Assembly: GCA_963920635.1 (NCBI GenBank) | Contig: OY987308.1 | Coordinates: forward strand, 7,444,225-7,508,224 | Reading direction: 5' to 3' | DNA: 64,000 nucleotides | Origin: Pseudeuparius sepicola | Taxonomy: Eukaryota; Arthropoda; Insecta; Coleoptera; Anthribidae | Shown here: piece after piece, positions 24,796 through 36,849 of the stretch | Layout: each line of letters starts with the position of its first letter | Numbering within the stretch: position 1 is the stretch's first letter | The notes under the pieces: model-generated | Told to the model about the DNA's origin: nothing | Seen by the model: only the letters and a program-made list of their open reading frames with translations | Databases searched by the model: none | Position numbers and translations under genes: made by a program

Positions 24796-26787
24796 AGTAA
24801 ATATTGCTGTAAATGTAAAATAAATGTGGACAAGAAACAATGGGTAGCTCACGTACGAACCAATAACCACAAAGTAAAATGTTTTACTTTCTTGGAGGAG
24901 GGTATTGAAATTTTGCGAAGTGCCTTCAAATATCGAATTGTTACTTACAAAGTGTCACCGAAAAATTACACTATCGATATTAAAACATTTCAAGAGGAGA
25001 TTATGGATAAAGTGTTAACTTTACTCAAGGAAGAACAGCTGAGGCATACAGCTATTAAAATCAAGTTTGAATTATATGGTATTTATTATTCGAAACCACT
25101 AGATCTTATGGATGTTAAGTCTTTCAATACCAAATTCGAAGTAATTGTGGATTCTACGGACATTGAAGCTTTATATGGACACTTGTTTGTGGTACTTGAG
25201 AAGAAATCGGATGAATTTGCTGAACGTGACTCTGGTAAAAATAAATATAAACCTTGTATAATTATTTTCATTTGTTGTCTAATTATTTTCATTTTCGATA
25301 TAATTATTTTGATTTAGTTTTTCTACTATTTTTAGGATGGATCTTGATACAGATTCTTCACCTAGAAATTAACGTCAATAAATATAATCCTCTACGAATT
25401 TCATCATATATTCCCCTACCTAAAGAAATCCAGAAAAAGAGAGCTGTAATCAACATTCTGAACAATGATGAGTGCTGTTTTGGATGGAGTTTAATGGCTG
25501 CTGTGCACCAACCGCTAGCAAATGCAGAGAGGACATCATCATACCCTTGTTTTAAGGGCAGGTTTGATTTTAGCGGTATAAACTTTCCTGTCTCAATAGA
25601 AGATGTGTCAAAATTTGAGAGTCAAAACAATATCTCAATAAACGTTTTCGGATGTGAACCTTATTATAAGGAAAACAAAACAATGTATAAAATTGTCGGT
25701 CCCTTGTACTACACTAAACAAAAGAAAAATCTGCATATAAATTTGTTATTGATTGAGGACGGTACAGGTAATCAACACTATTGCTATATAAAAGATTTAG
25801 GTAGATTAGTTTCTTCTCAAATATCCAAACATAAATGTAAAAAATATCTATGCGACGGATGTTTACAGAATTTCCCTTCTGCTGAAAAATTGAAAAGGCA
25901 TATGAAATTTGACTGCAACTTTGAAAGAATTGATTTTCCATCAGATAATTTAATTACAGATAAATTTGATAATATGGTTCCCGAAAATATTTTAAAATTT
26001 GAAAATATTCAAAAACAATACAAAGTTCCCTTCGTAATTTACGCTGATTTTGAATGCATTTTAAAACCAGTAAATCGTGATAATCAAGCTTTAGACCCAC
26101 TTTCTAGTTATACAGTCAAAACAGCTGAACATATACCCCATTCTTTCGCTTACTTTATAAAATGTTCATTTAATGATAATTTATCAAAATTAAAAATTTA
26201 TAGAGGAGAGAATTGTGCTCAAACATTTATAGATTGGATAGAAAATGACGTAAAAAGAATTTATAATAATTATTTAAGTAAGAACCTTCCCATGATACTT
26301 TTATATTAATTCAACAAAAACAGTATGAAGACTCTACGAATTGTTACATTTGTGGAAAAGTCTTCCAAGATAGTCCAAATTTAAAAAAATGTAAGGACCA
26401 TAATCATCTTAATGGTGCTTTTAGAGGAGCGGCGCATTCCATTTGTAATTTACATTTTCAACCACCAACATTTGTTCCGATTATTTTACATAATTTAAAA
26501 AATTACGACTCGCATTTGTTTATTAAGTCTTTATGCTTCAATAAAGAGAAAATTAATGTGATAGGTCATACAAAAGAAAAATAGATATCCTTTAGTAAAC
26601 AAATTTTGATGGAAGAAAATGTTGGACTAAAGTTGAACTTCATAGACTCTTTTCAATTTCTACCAGCATCTCTTGAATCTATGGCGGATATATTAGAAGA
26701 CAACCAATGTATAGAAATTCGTAAGTGTTTTCCAAATGATTTACAATTTCATTATATTAGACAAAAAGGTGTATTTCCATATTCATA

Positions 26788-28038
26788 CAGTGTGTGCCGT
26801 TTTTCATGTTAACACCCCTGAAAATCTAAGTAGGCTGAAGGAATTGAACGGGGCAATTTTTTTATAGATATGTCCCTGAAAGGTCATCATTTTCGTAGTA
26901 TTGGTTTGGCATTGCCGCGAAAGCCTGGCCTACTGCGATTTTATAAAGGGGTGCGTTTTTCGAAAAACCATATTAGGCATTTTTTTATTTAAAATCTGAC
27001 ACCACAGCGTTAATCAGGACACACCGAAACTCCCATATACCAAATTTGAACAAAAAATATACAGGGAGTTCCATTCTGCAGGGTGTCAAAGTTGAGCAAA
27101 ATAGGAATTTTAAAGGCATCTGGCGAGTCAAGTGTGCCATGGAATTACCTCAAAACAGTTGAATGGTCAATAGGACCACTGAAAGTGTTGCTGTGCAAGG
27201 ATTCAATACAAAAATATACAGGGTATTTTTCTCTGAGCCATCTCAAAATTCTGAAATTTTATGAAACCTATACGGATCAAGAGTGCTCTGGAATCATTGA
27301 AAAAAGATCGATAAACACAAAAGTAATGCCAACAATGCCATACAAAATGCCAACTAACAAATAAAAACAATTTAAAATAATGGACTTTTTCAACAAAGTC
27401 ACTGTCTAAGATGATACATTTTCTGTGCGTTTCCGGTTGTGGCACACCAGCCACCTTAACTGATTTGGACTTACTAACTGGCAGGCTTCTGTATTTTTTA
27501 GATTAGTTCATTTATAGTGTGTGGAGCAGTTTTGATATACTCGATTTTTCTCCTGTATAAAGTTCCAAAAATTCAGTATTTTGAGATGGCACGAATAAGA
27601 ACACTCTGTATATTTTGTATTGGACCTTTGCTCACCAACACCTTGAGTGGTCCTATTGACCATTCAACTGTTTTGAGGTAATTCCATGGCAGACTTGACT
27701 CGCCAGATGCCTTTAAAATTCCTATTTTGCTCAACTTTGACACCCTGCAGAATGGAACTCCCTGTATATTTTTTGTTCAAATTTGGTATTGGGGGTTTCG
27801 GTGTGTCCTGATTAACGCTGTGGTGTCAGATTTTAAATAAAAAAATGCCTAATATGGTTTTTCGAAAAACGCACCCTTTTAAAAAATCGCAGTAGGCCAG
27901 GCTTTCGCGGCAATGCCAAACCAATACTACGAAAATGATGACCTTTCAGGGACATATCTATAAAAAAATTACCCCGTTCAATTCCTTCAGCCTACTTAGA
28001 TTTTCAGGGGTGTTAACATGAAAAAACGGGACACACAG
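26788..28038. mobile_element. Foldback element (1251 bp) inserted in polB
   Basis: The terminal repeats CAGTGTGTGCCG and, inverted, CTGTGTGTCCCG are flanked by TA (26786-26787 and 28039-28040), a Tc1/mariner-type target. Arms of roughly 460 bp are near-complements, for example AACACCCCTGAAAATCTAAG near 26810 and its complement near 27995. The polB reading frame on the two sides is in phase once the element and one TA are ignored, so the insertion site is exact. It shares the TCTGACACCA block with the 3530-5224 element. No coding sequence is present. Confidence 0.9.
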
Positions 28039-29917
28039 TATGTTGATTCCTATGATAAGTTGTTGGAAGAAGCTTTTCCCGCAATTGATAAGTTTTATAA
28101 TGAGTTAAAAGATGAAAATATCTCACAAGATGATTATAAACGAGGTAAAGAGGTATGGGACATATTTAACTGCAAAAATTTAGGTGATTATTCAGATTGC
28201 TATCTCCGCTCTGACGTCATGATTTTATGTGACGTGTTTGAAAGCTTTAGAAGTAATTCAATTAGAACCTACCAGCTAGATCCGGCACAGTATCTCACTT
28301 CTCCGAGTTTATCTTGCGACGCCATGTTAAAAATGACAGATATAAAATTAGAATTATTGATAGAACCTGATATGATTCATTTTTTCAAAAAGGCCATAAG
28401 GGGCGGAGTGAGCACGAGAAAATCCGAAGCGAACAATATTTTTTTACAGAATTTTAATCCATCAAAAGAAAACAAATTTATAATGTATTTAGATGCGACA
28501 AACTTATATGGTTTTGCTATGAGAGAATATCTGCCCGAGAAAGATTTTGTTTGGCTTTCCCAAGATGAAATTGAACAAATCGATATTTTTTCACTTTCCG
28601 ATACATCACCTATAGGTTATGTTTTCGAAGTAGATTTACAATATCCTGAAAAACTTCACAATTTGCATAACGAGCTCCCCTTTTGTCCTGAAAACTTTAT
28701 ACCCCCAAATTCCAAATGTTCGAAACTAATACCAAATTTAAATAATAAGTATAATTATATTATACACTATTTATATTTGCAGCAATGTCTAAAATTCGGT
28801 CTCAAATTAACCAAAATTCATAGAGCTATTAAATTTAGTCAATCACCATGGTTAAGAAAATATATTGATAATAATACAAATATAAGAAATGCTGCAAAAT
28901 CTAAGTTCGAAAAAATCAAGTAAAATTGTTAACAAATAGTATTTATGGAAAAACCATGGAAAATGTGGACAAAAGAGTTGATATTCGCCTCTTGTCTCAT
29001 TGGGAGCCTAACAAAAATAGTAATTGTGCAGAAAAACTAATAGCAAAACCAGTTTAAAGATTTATCTATATTTTCTGAAAATTTAATCGCTGTTCAATTA
29101 CAAAAAGTATGTATAATGTATAATAAACCAATTTATGTTGGTTTCACCATTCTAGATCTTTCTAAAATGGTGATGTATAATTTCTACTACAACTACCTTA
29201 AACCAAAGTATGGAGACAATGTTGCTCTATTGTATATGGACACCGACTCTTTTATTTTAGAAGTAACAACAGAAAACTTTTACAATGATATAAGAGAAAA
29301 TTTAGATATTTTCGATACCTCGAATTATGCTCTAAACAATGTTTATAATATTCCTCAGAACTTATCAGTTGTGGGTAAATTTAAGGATGAAATGGCTGGC
29401 GAACCAATAGAATCTTTTTATGGTACTGCAGCTAAATCATATTGTGTAAAAACGAAAGATGATATTCTGAAAAAAGCTAAAGGTATTAAGAAAAATACGG
29501 TTAGAAAACAACTGGATTTTTCCCATTACAAGGAAGTTGTCGAAAAAAATTCTAAAGTGTATTGTAACATGTATATTTTTAAATCGCATTTACACAATAT
29601 GTTTACTGAAGTCATAAATAAGTTAGCACTATCATCTGATGATGATAAACGGTATCATATCCCTAGTACTCTAAAAACTCTAGCATGGGGGCATAGGGAT
29701 ATTTCTGATTATGAAAACCCTAAAGTTGAAAAAATAATGGATATGTTAATTAAAAACGGTTGTGATTTAACTCTTGAAGACCCCGATACTAATTTAGATA
29801 ACTTGATAAAAATTGGTGAGTTTTTAGAAGACTACCATGAACCAAAACCCAAGAAAAGTAAAAAATAGCAATTCTTATATAAAGGTAGGATCAGCTTATC
29901 GCTTAGTTGATTTCAAC

Positions 29918-30307
29918 ATGGCAAACCGAATACAGTTCGATGGTGAGCCTGTAAGTCAGTCTAGTAATTTGAAAAATTTCGAAGAGAGATTGTTAACTTT
30001 CAAAAACTGGAAAGGAAAAGTAAATCCGATAGATTTAGCCGGAGCTGGTTTTCATTTTACAGGATGCTTAAATTCATGTCAATGTGTTTATTGTGATGTG
30101 GAAATATACAAGTGGGAAATGGAAGATTCTCCATTGATGGAACATTTCAAATATAATAAAGCTTGTGATTTTATACAAGCACTTCGTTTAGCCAGCATGT
30201 ATAAGAGTAATACAAACCCTGCACCCAGTATCACTAATTTTTCTACTATTTGTGTATGTTTTATTATACTGATTGTATTTTTTGCTCTATTTAAGGGATT
30301 TTATTAA
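29918..30307 (+). CDS. BIR-domain (IAP-like) membrane protein of the Polinton
   Basis: About 129 residues from the ATG at 29918; an in-frame upstream ATG at 29837 overlaps the end of polB and is also possible. One BIR domain spans residues ~15-80, with the hallmark GAGFHFTG, a CxxC pair (CQCVYC), W, an ExxxxxxH segment and a final Cys (CDF) that would bind zinc. A hydrophobic segment (CVCFIILIVFFALF) near the C-terminus predicts a membrane anchor. BIR proteins of baculoviruses and cells block caspases; an anti-apoptotic role here is an inference. There is no RING domain. The gene is intact while its neighbours are broken. It lies in the rightward block straight after polB. Confidence 0.8.
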   Translation: MANRIQFDGEPVSQSSNLKNFEERLLTFKNWKGKVNPIDLAGAGFHFTGCLNSCQCVYCDVEIYKWEMEDSPLMEHFKYNKACDFIQALRLASMYKSNTNPAPSITNFSTICVCFIILIVFFALFKGFY

Positions 30308-30484
30308 TATTGTGTTTGTATATTTTTAAATGTACCACTTTATACTTTTATATACTACTACTTTATACTACTACTATATTAATAAAATATTTAACCCGTG
30401 AGTTGTTTTATTTCTGACATAAAACCACCTCTAAATCGTTTTAGGATTTAGTTGATCCTAAGCTTTCAAGTGATAAAGTTGAAA

Positions 30485-30886
30485 ATGACGTCATTAATAA
30501 TATTAACAGCCTTAGTGGGCAGCAATCTGTTTATAAACTATTTGCCTCGAGTTAAAGAAGGATATTTATGCTTGAGTAACAACAAAACTGAAAAAAGTGA
30601 TTGTAATCATCCTATGAAAGTGACAAATTTTAATAATACCGGATATCCAGTGTTTACTTATAAAATAGACAGTGTTCGTTTGACTTATAATAATTATTAT
30701 AAACTGAAATATATCTTTAACAATAACACAATTCAGACATCCGAGTGGATCGCTTTACAAACAAATCGAGATACTTGTATTTGTAACCACACTTCTTGTT
30801 ATGTTGCGAGTTATGTTTCAATCAGTTTATTAGCACTATTTACTATATTATTTATCTCATGGATAATATACAGACGCACGTATTAA
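30485..30886 (+). CDS. Predicted type I membrane glycoprotein, unknown
   Basis: The ATG at 30485 starts a hydrophobic leader (LIILTALVGSNLF) typical of a signal peptide. The ectodomain of ~90 residues has several Asn-X-Ser/Thr sites (for example NKTE, NHTS) and about six Cys. A second hydrophobic segment near the C-terminus (YVSISLLALFTILFISWIIY) is followed by a short basic tail (RRTY). The ORF is intact, 133 residues. I do not recognise the family. Its place between the BIR protein and an unknown ORF makes it an accessory Polinton gene; an envelope or cell-surface role is only a guess from topology. Confidence 0.6.
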   Translation: MTSLIILTALVGSNLFINYLPRVKEGYLCLSNNKTEKSDCNHPMKVTNFNNTGYPVFTYKIDSVRLTYNNYYKLKYIFNNNTIQTSEWIALQTNRDTCICNHTSCYVASYVSISLLALFTILFISWIIYRRTY

Positions 30887-30976
30887 CTTTACAAGAAAAG
30901 TGGTGGAGGAGATAGGTATATATTCACCCCGTATTTATGTGAGTATTATTAGTGTAAAGACTGTGATTGTGTTAAA

Positions 30977-31636
30977 ATGTCGACTAACGAAAATCAGTAC
31001 TCTTTCCTAAACGAGTATCTTCAGTTACCCCCCAGTAATAATCTAAAGTGTAAGAGTAGTGATTCTAAACATGATAATGTGATCTTGAATACTCGAATAT
31101 TCAACTTGAACAAATGTGGTACCAAGTACATCGAAATCGGCTTAAATAGTAATTTCGAATGCTGTGTGAAAATTGGTGGTTATGGTGGCATATCGATTTT
31201 GCTTACTGAAGAATAATGGAGCTTGCTTTTAAAAAATCAGGGATACATATTAAACTATTTTTATTCCCAAGATGATGATATATCTCCTATCGAACTTAAA
31301 CAACTCAAAATATATTTCGAAAAGCTTGAAGATAATGTACGTGTAATAAAATGTTTTAAAAATGGATATTACGTGTACTTGGGATGTGAAACAGTTTCCA
31401 ATTTGTGGCAGTTAGTACCTCTCCTTAACAATCGAATAGATGCAGTAAAGAAGCAGCAGTTTGGACAATATTTCGACACGTTTCAATCATCACTCAACCG
31501 AAACTATAAGGATGTTGTTAGTACTATTTATAATGTTTTGTTGGCAAGAAAAGATCAAGCTATCGAAAATGATTTAATTATGATGGAATTAGTACTACTT
31601 CACCCAAACTTGCTGGAACACAAACTAGAAGTATGA
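30977..31636 (+). pseudogene. Unknown Polinton ORF with one in-frame stop
   Basis: The ATG at 30977 opens 79 codons that end in TAA at 31214; the same frame then stays open to TGA at 31634. The simplest reading is one ~219-residue protein with a single nonsense change (CAA or GAA to TAA). The first half is rich in Asn/Ser with a Gly-rich YGG stretch. The second half is helical, acidic and then basic, with no catalytic motif. The end overlaps the next ATG as ATGA. Function unknown. Confidence 0.55.
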
Positions 31637-31911
31637 AGAAGGTGACATTTGGAAGCATTAAGATTCATGTTATGGTAAAATGGAGTTTCGCATACAATAA
31701 AGCTAGAAAGAACAACTATGAATCTGCAGTACTCAATCGTCTTCGATTTGAAAGAAGAATTCAATTTAGTGAAATTTTATTAAGTAATGTATTAAGTCAT
31801 AATTATAGATGTAGAATATATGAAACTCGTTTTAAAAACATGTATTTGATTTCAGGGGTGGTAAATAATATACTAGAACTGATTATTAATTTTTTTTTAT
31901 TCTTTCATTAA
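31633..31911 (+). CDS. Small unknown Polinton ORF
   Basis: The ATG at 31633 overlaps the stop of the preceding frame (ATGA), the same tight spacing seen elsewhere in this Polinton, which supports translation. The 92-residue product is basic (R/K-rich middle) with a hydrophobic end (LELIINFFLFF). It converges with the minus-strand gene ending at 31908. No family recognised. Confidence 0.4.
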   Translation: MKKVTFGSIKIHVMVKWSFAYNKARKNNYESAVLNRLRFERRIQFSEILLSNVLSHNYRCRIYETRFKNMYLISGVVNNILELIINFFLFFH

Positions 31912-32349
31912 AAAATATCATACAAGTAAAAAACATTTGATAACGCACACATACATTTTTCTTTCGAATGGAAAAAACAGGTTGGTTCTTGATGTTTTAA
32001 GGGTGGTTGTTCATCAAGCTCGGGTCTTGATGAGTCTTGATGAGTATTTTCTAATATATTCAGCTTTCTCGCTTCCTTTATTGTATACTCGATCACTCTT
32101 GTCGGTAATGTGTTGAACAATGTTGGAAAATTTGTGTAGAGGAATAAAACCATCCATCCACCTAATTCCATGATGGTTTTCTGTGAGCCAAACTGCTTGT
32201 TTATGAAGGTAAGTAGGTAAGAGGTTCATTTGAAATGGCGGTTTAAACACATAATGTGAAATTTTTTTACCATCATAGGCAGCAAATTCTTTAACAATAA
32301 ATTTATTGTTTTCAACTTTAAATCCTTGCACATCGACTACCACACTCAT
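31908..32349 (-). pseudogene. Conserved Polinton protein of unknown function, frameshifted
   Basis: From the ATG at 32349 the minus strand encodes a start around VVVDVQGFK followed by AVWLTENHHGI and KGSEKAEY blocks. I recall these from a family of uncharacterised proteins in insect Polintons that may be nuclease-like (acidic residue near the start, paired His in the middle), but this is memory, not a search. A frameshift near 32030 moves the C-terminus (Cys/His-rich, CFFHSKEKCMCAL) into another frame ending at 31908. It is the last gene of the leftward virion block. Confidence 0.5.
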
Positions 32350-32533
32350 ATTTTTAAATTAGAAAATTCCTTAAAAACTTCTTTTTTCTTTTGATAATAG
32401 TCAATATAACTTTTTATTTTTTTTTAAATCTCTGAAATTGTTCAATCCTCTCTTGAAGGAGCATTGTAAACTAATGGAAAATTTTAGATAACTAACTTTT
32501 TATTATTAAATTTGACACATGCGCACTTCAAAT

Positions 32534-33730
32534 TTATCGCACAATTTTTGTCAGTGGGTTGTAAGCAAATAGTTTATCATGTAGTATTAAACAATAAGCT
32601 GATGTTTTGTCAGGTATATCTTTACTTGTTTCAAATTCTACTCTCACAACAATAGGTCCTACTTCGACAGCATCTTTCTGATACATACAATTTATGTATG
32701 CAATAGGTGCAATTTCTTTAAATGTTTTAGGCGAGAAAACAGGTTCCACCGATCCATCGTAATAAGATTTTCTGAATGATGAGAACATTTCATAGAGATA
32801 GGCATACTTATTATTTTCGAAATCCAAGTAAATGTCAGGGTATGGATATTTATCTGAATTCAAAAACACTCTAATATTTCTAAGGTTACAATTATCAAAT
32901 TTACTCATATCGGCAGTAACATTCCCCCTTTTGTTTGTTTGAAATGCAACAATCACGTGACGCGGTGTTTTAAGTTTTGTTGAAGTTTTTACAGGCCAAT
33001 TATGTCTGGTAGTTTTCAGTAACTTCGGATATTCTATAAGTTCCCAACTTCTAAATGCAATAAAAATTTCATCTCCTTTATTAATTAGCTTTGTAAAATA
33101 TAATTCCCTTTCTCTATCAACGATGACGTGAGGTACAACACACTATATTTTCGACACCGTTATCTTTGGAATTTCGTTTGGGTCTGTGCTGATGACGGCA
33201 TTTTTATCATCGTTTGTTCTAACTAAAATTAATTCTTGCCTAGCATTTAAAAGAACCGTTTTAAAATCCTCAAAAAATCCCATTATTATGTTCATAGGAA
33301 TGCACACATTAAAGTGTCCTTTGGAGTCAACCAATGATTGATTTAACAACCAACCGGCATTGTGTAATTTTTTTACTTCATTTTCGGTGTGAGACAGATA
33401 ACCCTGAATTGTGGAACTTATACCAACGTCCCTAACGGAATCGATAGTAACACCATTTAATTGATACCGGATTTCCTTGAATATGAAAGCAATTCCATTA
33501 TTTACAAACTCTAATTTTGCTGAAACTTTATCATTCTGATCTGTTAATTTTCCCTCGATGTATAGAAAACTTTCACAGGGTAAAGTATATTTACCAATTT
33601 CCTGTATAGAAATAATAATTTCATCATTGTATTCAAATTTTTTCGAAGACTGTGAATCATAAGTGTGTAATTCTTTTCGCCAAGCAGAATTGTCCACAAG
33701 ATAGTTTTTATTTATATTTAGGTATTCCAT
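32534..33730 (-). pseudogene. Polinton major capsid protein, frameshifted
   Basis: The ATG at 33730 begins 195 codons; the frame breaks near 33145 and resumes in another frame to 32534, about 398 residues in all. Segments such as FRSWELIEYPKLLKTTRHNW, KTSTKLKTPRHVIVAFQTNK and the end AYCLILHDKLFAYNPLT are typical of the double-jelly-roll major capsid protein of insect Polintons, which builds icosahedral virions in related viruses. The start overlaps the stop of the preceding basic-protein frame as TAATG. The single frameshift would prevent production. Confidence 0.8.
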
Positions 33731-33798
33731 TATTTAACTAACGAAAACCTTAGAGATTTCAAAAATAGTTTATTTTTACGCGTTAACCGCTTGGTATT

Positions 33799-34325
33799 CT
33801 GCCGTGAAAAGGTAAAGGGCAGTAAGTGACACTTTTTTGAAAACTTAGGTTTTGGCAGAAACACTACTGGCAGTAAGTGCTTTATTTTTTGCACCGGGTT
33901 TGGTTAAGCTAGTCGGCTTTAAAATATCAAATAATATCGAGGGCAATTAGCAGTAAGTGATAAAATTACTTATTATAACAAGGCAAATGGCAGTATCTTA
34001 CTTTTATATCACATACTCCCCTTTGATAAATTGCTAAATTATATAAAATAGATACAAAACATTGCAAAAAGGCAGTAAGTGACACGATGAGAAAATACTG
34101 CTTTTTGCAACAACAAACAGCTAATGTAAAATTATTAGAATTGTTAGGTAAAAGGCAGTATATGAAAGGATAAGAAGATACTGCCTTTTGAAGTAACAAC
34201 AGCAGATGTAAAAGCACATAAGCGTAAGGTAAAAGGCAGTAACATCCTTACATTCTCACATACTGCCATTTGCCTTTTAAAACAGCTGATATTTTGAACT
34301 ACATACTGCCCGGCATTCTTTTGTT
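33799..34325. repeat. Subterminal GGCAGTA repeats of the DNA transposon
   Basis: The phrase GGCAGTAAGTGA or GGCAGTA recurs near 33819, 33869, 33949, 33989, 34072, 34153 and 34228, and inverted (TACTGCC) near 34190, 34260 and 34303. The right end repeats it near 41882 and 42062. Such clusters near the ends are typical of transposase binding sites. Confidence 0.7.
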
Positions 34326-36849
34326 TATAACCTAACTTTTAACTTTTACATGTATAGACGTGGTTAAGATTTTGCCGATAACGCACGTGCGGTAATAATA
34401 AATTATTAGTGTTTTAAAACAGTGATATTTAACTTGATACTTTGTGCACATAATAACTATCAAGAAATGTTTTCTTCAAGGACAAAACGGATATTATCCT
34501 TAGTTCCAGTGGAAGAAAACGACCAAGATACACTTAGTAAAGAGGATATTATTAAAGTGATTCCAAGTGGTTCAGTAGGTAAGATATTTTGAACATATTT
34601 CAGTTAGAATAATAGTTAAAATAATATTCCCATTTTCTGTATAAGTTACATTATTTTTTCGACAAATATTTTTAGAACATGAATGCGAAACAGATTTTTT
34701 GACATCTATACAAAGCAGGGACATAATAGATAAAGGAACTAGTACTAACTATCCAGATAACATTGATGTAAGCCCTCCAAAAGTGATAGTTCTCTCAAAC
34801 ATCATATTAGTTGATGCAGAAATCAATCAATCAAACACGAACAAAAACGAGGATTTTAATCCGAATTCCCCAAAAGGTAAGACTAATTTAATTTCCTTAA
34901 AAAAAACAATTTTATGTTCCAATAATTAGCTTTTAAAACAAAATTTTTACAATATTGTTGTTTTAGAATCGGCTTTAAACTTTGAATCAACATCGATACA
35001 ACTCAGGAATACCAATGATGATATTGACGATGATTTTGTCACTGGATTTTCCGATGATTCGCTTAAAGATAAAAATTATGAACCTGAGAGCGAATCTGGA
35101 TCAGAAGGAGAGTTAGAACAGGAGAATATCACCAAAACAAATTTCCCTAAAGATCAGATAACTGTCGAACAACCACAACGTATTAGAAAGAGAAGACTTA
35201 AAACAATATCAGAAAGAATTTCAAGAGATAGGGAAAGACATGAAATGAAAAGTCCTTGTAGATGTCAGAGTATATGTATAAATAAAATAAATGAAGACCG
35301 AAGACGCAAAATTTGGAATGAATTTTATCAAATGGATCACAATAGAAGACAAGCTTGGTTGCATAGTCGGATAGTTCAGAAAGACAAAAAACGTAAAATA
35401 ACGAAAGTTGAAGTTAGCAAACGAACAAAATCTTTGGTTTATAGTTTACCGGATGAAAAAGGTCAATTGCAAGAGGTGTGCAAGGTATTTTTCCTGAAGA
35501 CACTTGGCTGTCATGAAAAAAATGATAAAATGATAACGACAATGTTAAGAAATTCAACTGGTTTATTATTAACACCGCAGTTAGATAGACGTGGTTCAGC
35601 ACCTGCAAACAAATGTGATCGCAATTTAATGAGGGAACATATTCAGTCATTTAATCCTTGTATTAGTCATTACCGTAGGGAACATGCCCCCAATCGCCTT
35701 TATCTTCCAAGCGACATTACAGCAAAATCCATGCATTTGGATTATAATTATAAATATGCAGATAAAAAGGTGTCCTATCAAACATATCGTAAAGCTCTAA
35801 AGGAAATGAGCATAAGTTTTACGAAACTAGGCAATGAGGAATGCGATACATGCGTGCAACATATTCATCATGTTAAATCGCATACTGAAAATGAAGTGGA
35901 GCAGTTAACAGTTGAAGCAGGACAAGATCCCAATAATTCTACATTAGCAGTGGATATAACAACAAATCATTCATCTCAGAAAATATTAAACCAATCAACC
36001 ATAAACTATTCAAATCTTACTCAGTCTTCTTTGAAGTATCAGGAAGCTTGTGTTGACTGTAAGAAATGGCTAGAACATTCTGAGAAAGCGAAAATATCAA
36101 GGACTGAATATAGAAAAGATTTAGCAAAAGGAAAATTCACAACTGAAACTGTCAGAAGTGTAGATTTGCAAAAAATTATAATGCTGCCTCGCATACCTGG
36201 AAGCAAAAAAAGTTGCTTCACCAAACGTATTGTAGTATTTCACCAAACATTTGCCACAATGGAAGAGAAAGGATCCAAAAATAATAACAAGCATATTTCT
36301 GTTTTATGGAATGAAGCAATTGCTGGCAGGAAAGCTGAAGAAATTGCATCTGCATTCTATAAAGCACTTCTTGAAGAAAGAGACGTCAACCATGTATTAT
36401 ATTGGTGTGACAATTGTTCTGCACAAAATAAGAACTGGTGTTTATTTACAATGTTGGTTACGATGGTGAATTCCACTCTTATAAAGGCCAATGACATAAC
36501 TGTTAAATTCTTCGAAGCTGGACATACATTCATGAGTGCAGACTCTGTACACCATGGAGTGGAAATGTCGATGAAGAATATGCCCGGGGGAAATACTTAT
36601 GATTATCAGGATTTTGTGACTGCAGTAGAAATTTCTAATGGAAAAAAGGTGAATGCCATAAAGATGAAGAATGAAGACTTCCTAGCATGGGTTAGTGGAG
36701 ACACCAAATCGAGGTTAAAGAATAAAAACAAACCTTACCTTTGCAATATATCTGTAGTTCAGTTTAGAAGAGGTAGTAGATCGATGTTTTATAAAAATAA
36801 TATGACTGAAGAAGGCTTTACTGAATTTAATTTTCTAAAGATACACTTT

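Larger units (their letters stand above)
24312..29868 (+). pseudogene. polB: Polinton protein-primed DNA polymerase B, broken
   Basis: Predicted exons are 24312-24438, 24499-24561, 24636-24707, 24779-25234 and 25336 onward, all with phase-1 GT-AG joints. The first exon has a zinc-finger-like CTLCLKEF; exon 4 has another Cys/His cluster (CCKCK). Exonuclease motifs YADFE (about 26041) and NYDSH (about 26505) are followed by polymerase motifs A (DATNLYG, about 28494), B (NSIYGKTMEN, about 28934) and C (YMDTDSF, about 29236). This order is that of Polinton/adenovirus-type protein-primed polymerases that replicate the element. Damage: a TAG at 24369, frameshifts near 26300 and 28920, a stop at 26582, further stops near 29055, and a 1251-bp insertion at 26788. 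No full protein can be made. Confidence 0.9.

Noticed and set aside
27083..27364. A 93-codon frame inside the polB insertion
   Set aside because: It lies in the arm of a foldback element and its mirror copy on the other arm is not conserved as protein.
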